A stretch of DNA of 34,090 nucleotides from Candidatus Gottesmanbacteria bacterium. Lineage in GTDB: Bacteria > Patescibacteriota > Microgenomatia > UBA10105 > UBA927. Of the stretch, positions 1 to 7,198 are shown in pieces. The notes below the pieces were generated by a model that was given only the letters and a program-made list of their open reading frames with translations, did no database searches and was not told where the DNA came from. Position 1 is the first letter of the stretch, and the number at the start of each line of letters is the position of its first letter. The stretch is taken from positions 1-34,090 of the forward strand of contig JACPFZ010000046.1 in the NCBI GenBank assembly GCA_016182725.1, given 5' to 3'. A program made the position numbers and the translations under genes.

Positions 1-27
1 ATCGGAGAGTTCGCCAGCAACTGGTAA
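1..27 (+). CDS. Possible 3' end of an upstream gene (8 codons)
   Basis: In frame 1 the window opens with a short reading frame ending IGEFASNW and a TAA at 25-27, five bases before the grpE ATG. In many bacteria hrcA lies here, but eight residues are too few to identify anything. The competing reading is that the grpE frame, also open to the window edge, extends further upstream and this frame is not coding. Confidence 0.2.
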   Translation: MGEFASNW

Positions 28-31
28 AGCT

Positions 32-463
32 ATGACGAAGAAAGATGAACGAATACCGGAACACGTTGAGGAATGGAAAACTAAGTATTTGCGAGCACTT
101 GCGGATTATCAAAATTTAGAACGACGGGTTCGTCAAGAACGCCAAGAGCTGAGAGAACGTTTATCAGAGGAGATTATTCATAGTTTATTGGTGTACTTTG
201 ATGAAATACAAAAGGCAGAAAAGCATGTAAAAGATCCAGGATTAACGTTGGTCGTCAAAAGACTTGATGCCTGGTTAGCGTATCACAAGGTGAAGCAGAT
301 GGATGTTTTACACAAGCAATTTAATCCGCATGAAATGGAATGTGTGGAAGTTGTTGAAGGAAACAAGGATAATGAGGTAGCGGAGGAAGTGCGACCGGGA
401 TATATGATCGGAGATAAAGTTTTGCGGGTCGCTCAGGTGAAAGTCGGGAAGTTGCCCGCCTAA
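32..463 (+). CDS. grpE: GrpE, nucleotide exchange factor of DnaK
   Basis: GrpE is the dimeric cytosolic factor that releases ADP from DnaK. The 143-residue product has the family signature WKTKYLRALADYQNLERRVRQER near residues 15-37, the start of the long dimerisation helix, and a C-terminal beta domain containing HEMECVEVV and the closing GDKVLRVAQVKVGK. It is shorter than the usual 180-200 residues, mostly because the disordered acidic N-terminus is missing. The ATG at 32 has no clear ribosome binding site, and the frame stays open to the window edge (SESSPATGKA before the Met), so the true start may lie outside the window. It is followed by dnaK and dnaJ, the standard chaperone order. Confidence 0.92.
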   Translation: MTKKDERIPEHVEEWKTKYLRALADYQNLERRVRQERQELRERLSEEIIHSLLVYFDEIQKAEKHVKDPGLTLVVKRLDAWLAYHKVKQMDVLHKQFNPHEMECVEVVEGNKDNEVAEEVRPGYMIGDKVLRVAQVKVGKLPA

Positions 464-468
464 CCTTA

Positions 469-557
469 CTTTGAGCCTTTTTAATTCTATTCGAATACGG
501 CTCAAAGAGCGGTTGAGCGGCGGGTTCAAGAATCTCTAATCCAATGCTTTGCATTGG
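469..557 (+). other. Two hairpins between grpE and dnaK
   Basis: CTTTGAGCC (469-477) can pair with GGCTCAAAG (499-507) across a 21-base loop that begins with a T run. CCAATGC (541-547) pairs with GCATTGG (551-557) around TTT, ending 24 bases before the dnaK ATG. Neither has a terminator-like T run after the 3' arm. They do not match the CIRCE operator (TTAGCACTC-N9-GAGTGCTAA). They may act in mRNA processing or stability; this is inference. Confidence 0.5.
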
Positions 558-581
558 AAAGAGCTTCTAGAAAGGTACTTT

Positions 582-2468
582 ATGGCAAAAATAATCGGTA
601 TTGATCTTGGAACCACAAATTCATGTGTGGCAGTCATGGAGGGTGGAGCTCCAAAAGTGATTTATTCGGCCGAAGGAAGAAACGTCATCCCCTCGGTTGT
701 GGACCCTGTGAAAAATATCGTGGGAGATGTCGCTAAGCGTCAGATGGTGATAAACCCTAAATCTACGATTTTTTCCGTCAAGCGTTTGATGGGACGAAAA
801 TTTAGTGACAAAAGCGTTGCTTACGACCTGAAATGGCTTCCGTACGCCATAAAATCCGGGAAAAACGCCATGGTGGTCGTGGAAGTGGAAGGCCGGCAAT
901 TTACCCCGCAGGAAGTTTCCGCAAAAATTTTATCTAAAATCAAAGCAGACGCCGAGCATTATCTGGGCGAACCGGTCAAGCAAGCCGTCATTACGGTCCC
1001 TGCATATTTTGATGACAGCCAAAGGCAAGCAACCAAGCAGGCAGGGGAAATTGCAGGACTTGAAGTCTTGCGTATTCTGAACGAACCCACAGCAGCGGCT
1101 CTTGCGTACGGACTTGACAAGAAAAATGTGCATACCATCGCGGTCTACGATTTAGGAGGCGGAACGTTTGATATTTCCGTTCTTGAGCTTGGAGATGGCG
1201 TGTATGAAGTCAAGGCAACCAACGGCGATACGCACTTGGGCGGCGATGACTTTGATAAAGTGATTTTGGACTTCTTTGCGGAAGAGTTTAAAAAAGAGCA
1301 CGGCGTGGATTTGCGGAAAGATCCGCAGGCTCTGCAACGGTTGCGCGATGCGGCGGAGAAAGCAAAAATTGAGCTTTCTTCATCCATGGAAGCAGAGATT
1401 AACCTCCCCTTTATTACTCAAGGCAAAGAAGGGCCACTGCACCTTGTGATGAAGCTGAATCGTGCCAAACTGGAAGCACTCGCCAGCGATTTGATTGCCA
1501 AAACCATCGAGCCAGTCAAAAAGTGTTTGGCTGATGCAAAAAAGAGCGCGAGCGAGATTAACGAAGTGGTCCTCGTCGGCGGCATGACGCGGATGCCGAA
1601 AGTCATCGAAGTTGTCAAAAACTTTTTTGGAAAAGATCCGAATCGGTCCGTGAACCCTGACGAAGTGGTGGCTGTGGGAGCCGCGGTGCAGGCAGGAGTT
1701 CTCTCCGGCGACGTCAAAGATGTTGTTTTACTGGATGTGACCCCTTTGACGCTTGGCGTTGAAACATTGGGCGGAGTGTCTACGCCGCTTATCTTGCGAA
1801 ATACTACGGTGCCGACGAGCAAATCGGAAATTTTCTCAACTGCAGCTGATAACCAAACGTCCGTTGAAATTAATGTCCTCCAGGGCGAGCGGCCGATGGC
1901 AACGGACAATAAATCTCTGGGCAGGTTTGTGCTTTCTGGCATTCCCGCTTCCCCCCGTGGTGTACCGCAGATTGAAGTGACGTTTGACATTGATGCAAGC
2001 GGGATCCTGAATGTGACGGCGAAAGACAAGGCAACAGGGAAAGTGAGTACGATTAAAATTACCGGCTCCACCGGTCTTTCCAAAGACGAGATTGAGAAGA
2101 TGAAGAAAGAGGCGGAAGAGCACGCGGCGGAAGATACGGCCAAAAAGGAGCGCATTGAAGTACGAAATCGCGCTGACAACATGCTTTACGTGGCGGAAAA
2201 AACGCTCAAAGATGCCGGCGACAAGGCAAAAGAAGAAGACAAAAAGATGGTAGACAGTAAGATGAAGGAATTAAAAGATATTTTAGAAACGGGAAGTAAG
2301 GAAGACTTGGAAACCAAAACCAGCGAACTTTCCGATGCCGTCCAAAAGGTGGGCGCCGCGGCGTATCAAAATCCGCCAGCTGGACAACCCGGCTCACAGG
2401 AAGCTCCATCAGAGGACGGACAAAAGAAAGAAGAGAAGAAGGTGGAAGAAGGAGAGGTGGTAAGTTAA
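582..2468 (+). CDS. dnaK: Chaperone DnaK (Hsp70)
   Basis: DnaK is the ATP-dependent Hsp70 chaperone that works with DnaJ and GrpE. The 628-residue protein begins MAKIIGIDLGTTNSCVAV, the Hsp70 phosphate-1 loop. It also shows VPAYFDDSQRQATKQAG, the phosphate-2 loop AVYDLGGGTFDISVLE, the adenosine motif VVLVGGMTRMPKV, and the interdomain linker DVVLLDVTPLTLGVET. The substrate-binding sheet and helical lid follow, with a Lys/Glu-rich tail ending EEGEVVS. I place the start at ATG 582 because AGAAAGG lies just upstream and the canonical N-terminus follows; the TTG at 549 would add 11 residues encoded by a hairpin. Length is normal for the family and nothing looks degraded. Confidence 0.99.
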   Translation: MAKIIGIDLGTTNSCVAVMEGGAPKVIYSAEGRNVIPSVVDPVKNIVGDVAKRQMVINPKSTIFSVKRLMGRKFSDKSVAYDLKWLPYAIKSGKNAMVVVEVEGRQFTPQEVSAKILSKIKADAEHYLGEPVKQAVITVPAYFDDSQRQATKQAGEIAGLEVLRILNEPTAAALAYGLDKKNVHTIAVYDLGGGTFDISVLELGDGVYEVKATNGDTHLGGDDFDKVILDFFAEEFKKEHGVDLRKDPQALQRLRDAAEKAKIELSSSMEAEINLPFITQGKEGPLHLVMKLNRAKLEALASDLIAKTIEPVKKCLADAKKSASEINEVVLVGGMTRMPKVIEVVKNFFGKDPNRSVNPDEVVAVGAAVQAGVLSGDVKDVVLLDVTPLTLGVETLGGVSTPLILRNTTVPTSKSEIFSTAADNQTSVEINVLQGERPMATDNKSLGRFVLSGIPASPRGVPQIEVTFDIDASGILNVTAKDKATGKVSTIKITGSTGLSKDEIEKMKKEAEEHAAEDTAKKERIEVRNRADNMLYVAEKTLKDAGDKAKEEDKKMVDSKMKELKDILETGSKEDLETKTSELSDAVQKVGAAAYQNPPAGQPGSQEAPSEDGQKKEEKKVEEGEVVS

Positions 2469-2509
2469 TTATCAAATTATCAAATTGCGAATTATCACAA
2501 CGAGAACAA

Positions 2510-2529
2510 GGGCGCGCGTAAGCGCGCCC
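2510..2529 (+). other. GC-rich hairpin with GTAA tetraloop between dnaK and dnaJ
   Basis: GGGCGCGC (2510-2517) pairs perfectly with GCGCGCCC (2522-2529) around GTAA, which fits the stable GNRA tetraloop class in RNA. No T run follows, so it is not a standard intrinsic terminator. An mRNA stability or processing element between the two chaperone genes is plausible. Confidence 0.6.
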
Positions 2530-2551
2530 AATTGATATAATAGAGGAATCT

Positions 2552-3457
2552 ATGGCAACGAAACGCGATTATTATGAAGTGTTGGGAGTTTCTAAAGGCG
2601 CCTCAAGCGATGAAATCAAGAAGGCATATCGGAAGCTGGCGTTGGAGTGGCATCCGGACAGAAATAAAGCCTCAAATGCCAATGAGAAGTTTAAAGAAAT
2701 CAACGAGGCATACGCGGTGTTATCCGATGCGCAGAAAAAATCCACGTATGACCAATTCGGCCATGCCGCCTTCGCCCCCGGTGGGGGCTTCGGCGGACAA
2801 GGCCGCGAAGGACCATTTGGTGGATTTCGCCAACAGGGACCTTTTACCTATTACTACTCAACCGGCGGTCCGCCAGCTGGCGGAGGCATGCCATTTGGCG
2901 ATGTGGAAGGCTTTGATCCGTTTGAGATCTTTGAGCAGTTTTTTGGCGGCGGTTTTTCTCGTTCGGCAGGCGCTCGACCGCGGCGCGAAGTGTATCAGAT
3001 AACGATTGATTTTGTGGAGGCAGTAAAAGGAACAACCAAGGAGATTCATTTGCCGAGGGGTCGCGCTGGTGAAGGATCAGTGCGCAAAACCATTAAAATC
3101 CCAGCAGGCGTCGATACCGGTTCGCGCATCCGGTTTGAGGATTTTGAGATGGTCATTGAAGTGCGACCGGACAAGCACTTCCGACGGGAAGGAAACGATG
3201 TCTTTATTGACTATGAAATTTCGTTTGCGCAGGCTGCTCTTGGTGTGGTTGCCGATGTGCCAACCATTGACGGAGACGTAAAAATCCGCATTCAGCCGGG
3301 CACCCAGCCGGGAACTTTGATCCGTCTACGGGGCAAAGGCATCCCTCATGTCCAAAGTGGCGGTCGGGGAGATGAGTACGTCAAAATCAGCCTTCAGGTT
3401 CCCACGCATCTTTCGCGCCGACAGCGCCAGCTTCTTGAAGAGCTTGACCATGGGTAG
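2552..3457 (+). CDS. dnaJ: DnaJ-family co-chaperone without zinc finger (type II)
   Basis: This J-protein stimulates DnaK ATPase and delivers substrates. The N-terminal J domain (about residues 5-70) carries the essential HPD motif at 34-36. A Gly/Phe-rich linker with a G-G-M-P-F-G run and an F-E-Q-F-F-G-G-G segment follows, then the two C-terminal beta-sandwich domains ending in ISLQVPTHLSRRQRQLLEEL. The four CXXCXGXG zinc repeats of classical DnaJ are absent, so at 301 residues it is a type II (CbpA/DnaJB-like) protein despite its place in the dnaK operon. AGAGGA at 2542-2547 lies 4 bases before the ATG. A perfect TATAAT overlaps it at 2536-2541 but has no -35 partner. Confidence 0.95.
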   Translation: MATKRDYYEVLGVSKGASSDEIKKAYRKLALEWHPDRNKASNANEKFKEINEAYAVLSDAQKKSTYDQFGHAAFAPGGGFGGQGREGPFGGFRQQGPFTYYYSTGGPPAGGGMPFGDVEGFDPFEIFEQFFGGGFSRSAGARPRREVYQITIDFVEAVKGTTKEIHLPRGRAGEGSVRKTIKIPAGVDTGSRIRFEDFEMVIEVRPDKHFRREGNDVFIDYEISFAQAALGVVADVPTIDGDVKIRIQPGTQPGTLIRLRGKGIPHVQSGGRGDEYVKISLQVPTHLSRRQRQLLEELDHG

Positions 3458-3471
3458 AATCGTGGTATAAT
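3444..3471 (+). promoter_or_regulatory. Candidate sigma-70 promoter at the 3' end of dnaJ
   Basis: TTGACC (3444-3449), a 16-base spacer and TATAAT (3466-3471) make a near-consensus promoter overlapping the dnaJ stop. A start near 3478 would give a leader of about 150 bases before nusA, containing the terminator-like hairpin at 3496-3518. Confidence 0.6.
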
Positions 3472-3495
3472 GAAGGGTAGTTGAGAGGTTTGAAG

Positions 3496-3518
3496 AGGTG
3501 GGTTGACCCACCTTTTTT
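3496..3518 (+). terminator. Intrinsic terminator or attenuator before nusA
   Basis: AGGTGGG (3496-3502) pairs with CCCACCT (3507-3513) around TTGA and runs into a T tract (3513-3518). It could end the grpE-dnaK-dnaJ transcript. If the promoter at 3444-3471 is active it would also sit in the nusA leader as an attenuator. Confidence 0.75.
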
Positions 3519-3549
3519 ATTAAGATTTGTTAAAAGGACAAAAATGGTC

Positions 3550-3622
3550 ACTCCGTAACATAAGAATGTACGGAGTACAGAAACACTAAAGCTCTTCGCT
3601 ATAAAGCGAATCGCTAAGTGTT
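3550..3622 (+). promoter_or_regulatory. Two-hairpin structured leader of nusA
   Basis: Hairpin 1: ACTCCGTA (3550-3557) with TACGGAGT (3569-3576), extended by CAT/ATG across one bulged A. Hairpin 2: AACACT (3582-3587) with AGTGTT (3617-3622), then AGC/GCT and TTCGCT (3595-3600) with AGCGAA (3605-3610) around ATAA. It ends 6 bases before the nusA ATG. No Shine-Dalgarno sequence lies between hairpin 2 and the ATG. A 4-codon frame at 3544-3558 follows AAGGA. Regulation of nusA by this RNA is inference; no known riboswitch class was recognised. Confidence 0.6.
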
Positions 3623-3628
3623 ACTAGT

Positions 3629-4702
3629 ATGCCAGCGATAGTTCGAAGCGAATTTTCATTAGCGTTAAATCAAGTTGCCACCGAGCGGGGGATTGATCCT
3701 GCGGTTGTATTAGATACGATCAAGGCGGCTATTGTTGCCGCGTACCGCAAAGACTATGGCGCGGATGAGATTGAGACCCTTTCTGTGGAGCTTAATTCTG
3801 ACACAGGGGAAGCAAAAATTTTTAAAGAAGGGAAAGACATTACTCCTCCGGGATTTGGCCGGATCGCTGCCCAGACTGCCAAGCAAGTTATTCTGCAGCG
3901 GATCCGTGAGGCAGAAAAACAGGCAGTATTAGCCGACTATCAAACAAAAGTCGGCTCTATTGCCTCCGGAATGATTCTTCGGTTTGACGGTCCCAATGTG
4001 ATTGTAGATATTGGCCGCACGCAGGCAGTGATGCCGCCACAGGAGCAAAGTCAGGGCGAGCGCTACCACCTCAACCAGCGCTTGACCTTCTATATTGAAG
4101 GCATCCGTGAGACGTTGCGCGGCAACGAAATCATTGTTTCCCGAGCACATAAGGGGCTCGTGGAGGGACTCTTCCGTCGCGAAGTGCCGGAAGTGGCAAG
4201 TGGTGCGGTCATCCTTAAGATTACAGCACGGGAAGCCGGCGGACGCACAAAAGTCGCAGTCGCCTCCACGCAGTCCGGTGTGGATCCGGTCGGTTCGTGT
4301 GTTGGACAAAAGGGCGTGCGCGTTCAGGCAGTGATTGGCGAACTCGGGGGAAACGAAAAAGTGGATATCATTCAGTGGAGTGAGGATTCCAAACAGCTTA
4401 TCATGGCGGCTCTCGCCCCTGCCAAAGACCTCGAAGTCGTCCTCAACGAAGCCAAAAAATTCGCAGAAGTACTGGTGCCAGATGATCAGCTTTCGTTGGC
4501 CATTGGTCGGGATGGACAGAATGTACGACTGGCAGCGAAGCTCACGGGGTGGAAGATTGATATTCGCGGGAAGGGAGCGCCATTAGTCCCCAGAACAATA
4601 CCTCCCGCGCTCACCGATAGTCAAGTGGTGACCCCGACTCCCACCAAAGAAGCAAAACCAGAAGAACCAACTATTGAAAGTCAGTCTTTGCAGAACACCT
4701 AA
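3629..4702 (+). CDS. nusA: Transcription factor NusA
   Basis: NusA binds RNA polymerase and nascent RNA, affecting pausing, termination and antitermination. In 357 residues I see an N-terminal polymerase-binding domain ending in the conserved FGRIAAQTAKQVILQRIREAE, an S1 domain (about 113-180, GMILRFDGPNVIVDIG), and KH1 with the GxxG loop in SCVGQKGVRVQ (about 225). KH2 contains LAIGRDGQNVRLAAKLTGWKI (about 289). A Pro/Thr/Glu-rich tail replaces the C-terminal repeats of some proteobacterial forms. It precedes infB by 35 bases in the usual nusA-infB order, but rimP, normally upstream, is not here. The start follows the structured leader with no visible ribosome binding site. Confidence 0.96.
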   Translation: MPAIVRSEFSLALNQVATERGIDPAVVLDTIKAAIVAAYRKDYGADEIETLSVELNSDTGEAKIFKEGKDITPPGFGRIAAQTAKQVILQRIREAEKQAVLADYQTKVGSIASGMILRFDGPNVIVDIGRTQAVMPPQEQSQGERYHLNQRLTFYIEGIRETLRGNEIIVSRAHKGLVEGLFRREVPEVASGAVILKITAREAGGRTKVAVASTQSGVDPVGSCVGQKGVRVQAVIGELGGNEKVDIIQWSEDSKQLIMAALAPAKDLEVVLNEAKKFAEVLVPDDQLSLAIGRDGQNVRLAAKLTGWKIDIRGKGAPLVPRTIPPALTDSQVVTPTPTKEAKPEEPTIESQSLQNT

Positions 4703-4737
4703 GTTTATGAGGAAAGGCTGGGTGTTGGTAAATAATT

Positions 4738-6228
4738 ATGGCAGAGAAACAACAAATATATTCAGTGCGGCCGCCCATTGTGGCGGTACTTGGGCATGTC
4801 AATCACGGGAAAACTTCTCTTCTTGATTTCATCCGCAAGACCCACGTTGCCGCCGGCGAGCATGGGGGCATCACCCAGTCAATCGGAGCATATCAAATTA
4901 GTCTAGCTTCCGATACCGGGAATCAAGATATCAAAACAGATCAGAAAATTACGTTTATTGATACGCCGGGCCACGAAGCGTTTGCAAAAATGCGCTCACG
5001 TGGCGCAAATGTAGCTGATATCGCTATTCTCGTCGTGGCAGCAGACGATAGCGTCAAACCACAGACCAAAGAATCCATAGACGAGATTCATGCTGCAGAT
5101 ATTCCTATGATTGTGGCGGTAACAAAAATTGACTTGCCGACGGCACATATCAACAAAGTCAAGCAGGATTTGGCAAAAGTTGGGGTACAGGTGGAAGGGT
5201 TTGGCGGGGATGTGCCCATGGTTCCCGTGTCCGCCAAAACAGGCAAAGGAGTGAGTGATTTATTGGATGTTATTCTTTTAGTTGCAGAGATGAAAGGACT
5301 GAGGGGAGATGCAGAGGCGCCGCTGGAGGCAGTAGTCATTGAAACAAAGCTTGATCGGGGGAAAGGGATGGTAGCCTCTGTTGTTGTGAAACAAGGAAGT
5401 GTAACCGTTGGTATGCCACTGTTTGAGGGAGCAACACAGGTTGCGAAAGTGCGGGCACTGTTTGATGAGTATGGGAAGCGGATTGCTGTGGCTCTCCCCG
5501 GAAAACCGGCTGAAGTGCTTGGGTTTACTCGACTGCCGCTGGTGGGTGCAATCGTGCGGTCAAAGGCGTTTCTCACCCCTGTTGCCGCTTCTGCGACTGT
5601 TCAAAAAAGCGCTGTCTTGCCTGACTTTCTCAAACCAATTGAGGAGGCGGAAAAGAAAAAACTTACCGTCATTATAAAAGCCGATACTGCAGGCTCACTG
5701 GAGGCGATTCTCCATGCCCTGGATGAGCGAGTTACCATTGTGGGCAGTGGTATAGGAGATATAACCGAAGCAGATGTGCTTTTGGCAAAGCCGAGCAACG
5801 CTTTTATCGTGGGTTTTAACGTCAAAGCACGGCCGGCAGTAGAAAAATTAGCCCAGACGGAAAAAGTCGTTTACAGAACGTACGCGATTATTTACGAACT
5901 CCTGAGTGAGCTTGAGGAAGTGATGTTGGGTACGGGCGAGGTGATAACCAAAGAACGGGAATTAGGAGTAGGTCAGATCATCGCTGAATTTCCGTATGAA
6001 AAAACCCGGATCGCCGGCACGAAAATTCTCTCCGGTCGTCTTGCCCGCGGTGATAGTGTCAAAGTTTTGCGGGGAGATACAGAGATTGCCCGAGCTAAAA
6101 TTAAATCCATCAGGCGCGGTCGCGAAGAGGTGACGCGGACAGACGGAAACATGGAATGCGGCGTTCTTTTTGACCGGATAGTTGATTTTACGCTTCAAGA
6201 TGCTATAATCGCCATGTCTGTGGGCTAA
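4738..6228 (+). CDS. infB: Translation initiation factor IF-2, compact form
   Basis: IF2 is the GTPase that brings fMet-tRNA to the 30S subunit and promotes subunit joining. At 496 residues it lacks the long N-terminal region found in many bacteria and starts almost at the G domain. Motifs: G1 GHVNHGKT (19-26), G2 Thr in GGITQSIGA, G3 DTPGHEAF, G4 TKID, G5 SAKTGKG. Domains II, III and C2 follow, ending in MECGVLFDRIVDF. G1 carries Asn22 where GHVDHGKT is usual, and G4 has Thr where NKxD is usual. GAGGAAAGG lies about 20 bases upstream, too far for a good ribosome binding site. The stop is one base before the next ATG. Confidence 0.98.
   Translation: MAEKQQIYSVRPPIVAVLGHVNHGKTSLLDFIRKTHVAAGEHGGITQSIGAYQISLASDTGNQDIKTDQKITFIDTPGHEAFAKMRSRGANVADIAILVVAADDSVKPQTKESIDEIHAADIPMIVAVTKIDLPTAHINKVKQDLAKVGVQVEGFGGDVPMVPVSAKTGKGVSDLLDVILLVAEMKGLRGDAEAPLEAVVIETKLDRGKGMVASVVVKQGSVTVGMPLFEGATQVAKVRALFDEYGKRIAVALPGKPAEVLGFTRLPLVGAIVRSKAFLTPVAASATVQKSAVLPDFLKPIEEAEKKKLTVIIKADTAGSLEAILHALDERVTIVGSGIGDITEADVLLAKPSNAFIVGFNVKARPAVEKLAQTEKVVYRTYAIIYELLSELEEVMLGTGEVITKERELGVGQIIAEFPYEKTRIAGTKILSGRLARGDSVKVLRGDTEIARAKIKSIRRGREEVTRTDGNMECGVLFDRIVDFTLQDAIIAMSVG
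6182..6209 (+). promoter_or_regulatory. Candidate internal promoter at the 3' end of infB
   Basis: TTGATT (6182-6187), 16 bases, TATAAT (6204-6209), with TGC before the -10 giving an extended TGn motif. A start near 6216 would leave a leader of about 14 bases before ATG 6230, allowing separate expression of the DHH-type gene. Confidence 0.55.
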
Positions 6229-6229
6229 T

Positions 6230-7114
6230 ATGGATATACAAGCAGATGTTGCCAAAATAAAAGATCTTGTGAGTGGCGCCAACGACGTACTCATCGTCAC
6301 CCATGAGCATCCCACGTTTGACAGTATCGGGAGTAGTCTCGCGCTGTATTTAGGTCTGGTGAGTTTAGGAAAAAAAGTCACCATAGTCTGTCCTGACCCC
6401 ATGACTGTTGAGCTCTCGAGTTTTGTGGGCGTGAACAGAATTGCTGGTGAAATTGGCAAAAAAAATTTTGTGATTTCTTTAGACTACGTCGAAGGCTCTA
6501 TAGAAAAGGTAAGCTACAATATTGACGGCAATACGTTTAATCTCGTCATTGAACCGCGAGTTGGCTTCCCGCCGTTTTCGAGTGACAAAGTACATTATTC
6601 CAACGCGGGCGGAGCCGCGGATGTGATTTTCACCATAGATACGATTCACCTTGGGGGACTCAAAAAACTATACGAGGGGGATAAGGAATTGTTTGCGACC
6701 AAGCCGGTCGTGAATGTGGATCGTCACCCAAATAATGTGCACTTTGGTCAGGTAAATATGGTAGATCCTCAAGCATCATCAACGACCGAGCTCGTGGGGC
6801 AACTTCTCCAGGCACTGGGAGTTGTCTTTACCGAAGATATTGCAACGAATCTCCTCAATGCACTTTATGGAGGTACGAATGGTTTTCAAAATCCTGCGGT
6901 CACCGCAGCGGCATTTGACGTGGCAGCTTCTGCGGTCAAAGCAGGAGGCAGGAGGTTTCGTCGGCTGGGAGAAACAGTTACCACGCCGCCCGCAGTAACA
7001 CCCGGGTCGGTTGTACGACCAGTTCAGCCCCCTGCATCAGTGCAAAACCAATCAGGACAAGCCCCTGCAGACTGGCTTAAACCTAAGATCTTCAAAAGTT
7101 CCAATCTCATCTAA
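6230..7114 (+). CDS. DHH-family phosphoesterase-like protein with altered active site
   Basis: The 294-residue product resembles the DHH domain of NrnA/RecJ-type phosphoesterases, which hydrolyse short oligonucleotides or pAp using two metal ions. The segment VTHEHPTFDSIGSSLAL aligns with the family HxxPDGDAxGS motif. NVDRHPNNVHFGQVNMVDPQASSTTE aligns with the DHH motif and its following ASST. The first Asp of DxD reads Thr, and DHH reads DRH, so two metal-site residues are lost. The C-terminal DHHA1 domain is missing and replaced by a Pro/Val/Gln-rich tail from about residue 245. In many bacteria nrnA follows infB-rbfA; here it directly follows infB with no rbfA. It may be a pseudoenzyme with a binding role. 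Confidence 0.75.
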   Translation: MDIQADVAKIKDLVSGANDVLIVTHEHPTFDSIGSSLALYLGLVSLGKKVTIVCPDPMTVELSSFVGVNRIAGEIGKKNFVISLDYVEGSIEKVSYNIDGNTFNLVIEPRVGFPPFSSDKVHYSNAGGAADVIFTIDTIHLGGLKKLYEGDKELFATKPVVNVDRHPNNVHFGQVNMVDPQASSTTELVGQLLQALGVVFTEDIATNLLNALYGGTNGFQNPAVTAAAFDVAASAVKAGGRRFRRLGETVTTPPAVTPGSVVRPVQPPASVQNQSGQAPADWLKPKIFKSSNLI

Positions 7115-7118
7115 CTTC

Positions 7119-7175
7119 TTGTAAATGACAACGGAATAGTGTAAAATACAGGATGTTGGAGCGAGCTTAGGCTCC
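7119..7175 (+). promoter_or_regulatory. rpsO promoter and leader hairpin
   Basis: TTGTAA (7119-7124), a 17-base spacer and TAAAAT (7142-7147) form a plausible promoter. The leader holds GGAGC (7158-7162) pairing with GCTCC (7171-7175), followed by TTTT. Hairpins at this place are used for S15 autoregulation in some bacteria; that role here is inference. Confidence 0.55.
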
Positions 7176-7198
7176 TTTTCACTTATTGTTTACCTTTT

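Noticed and set aside
1418..2182. Long minus-strand reading frame opposite dnaK
   Set aside because: Ser/Thr-rich shadow of the conserved dnaK frame with no recognisable domains.
2536..2541. TATAAT before dnaJ as a promoter
   Set aside because: The -35 position falls within the GC-rich hairpin, and a good Shine-Dalgarno sequence overlaps the hexamer, so readthrough from dnaK is more likely.
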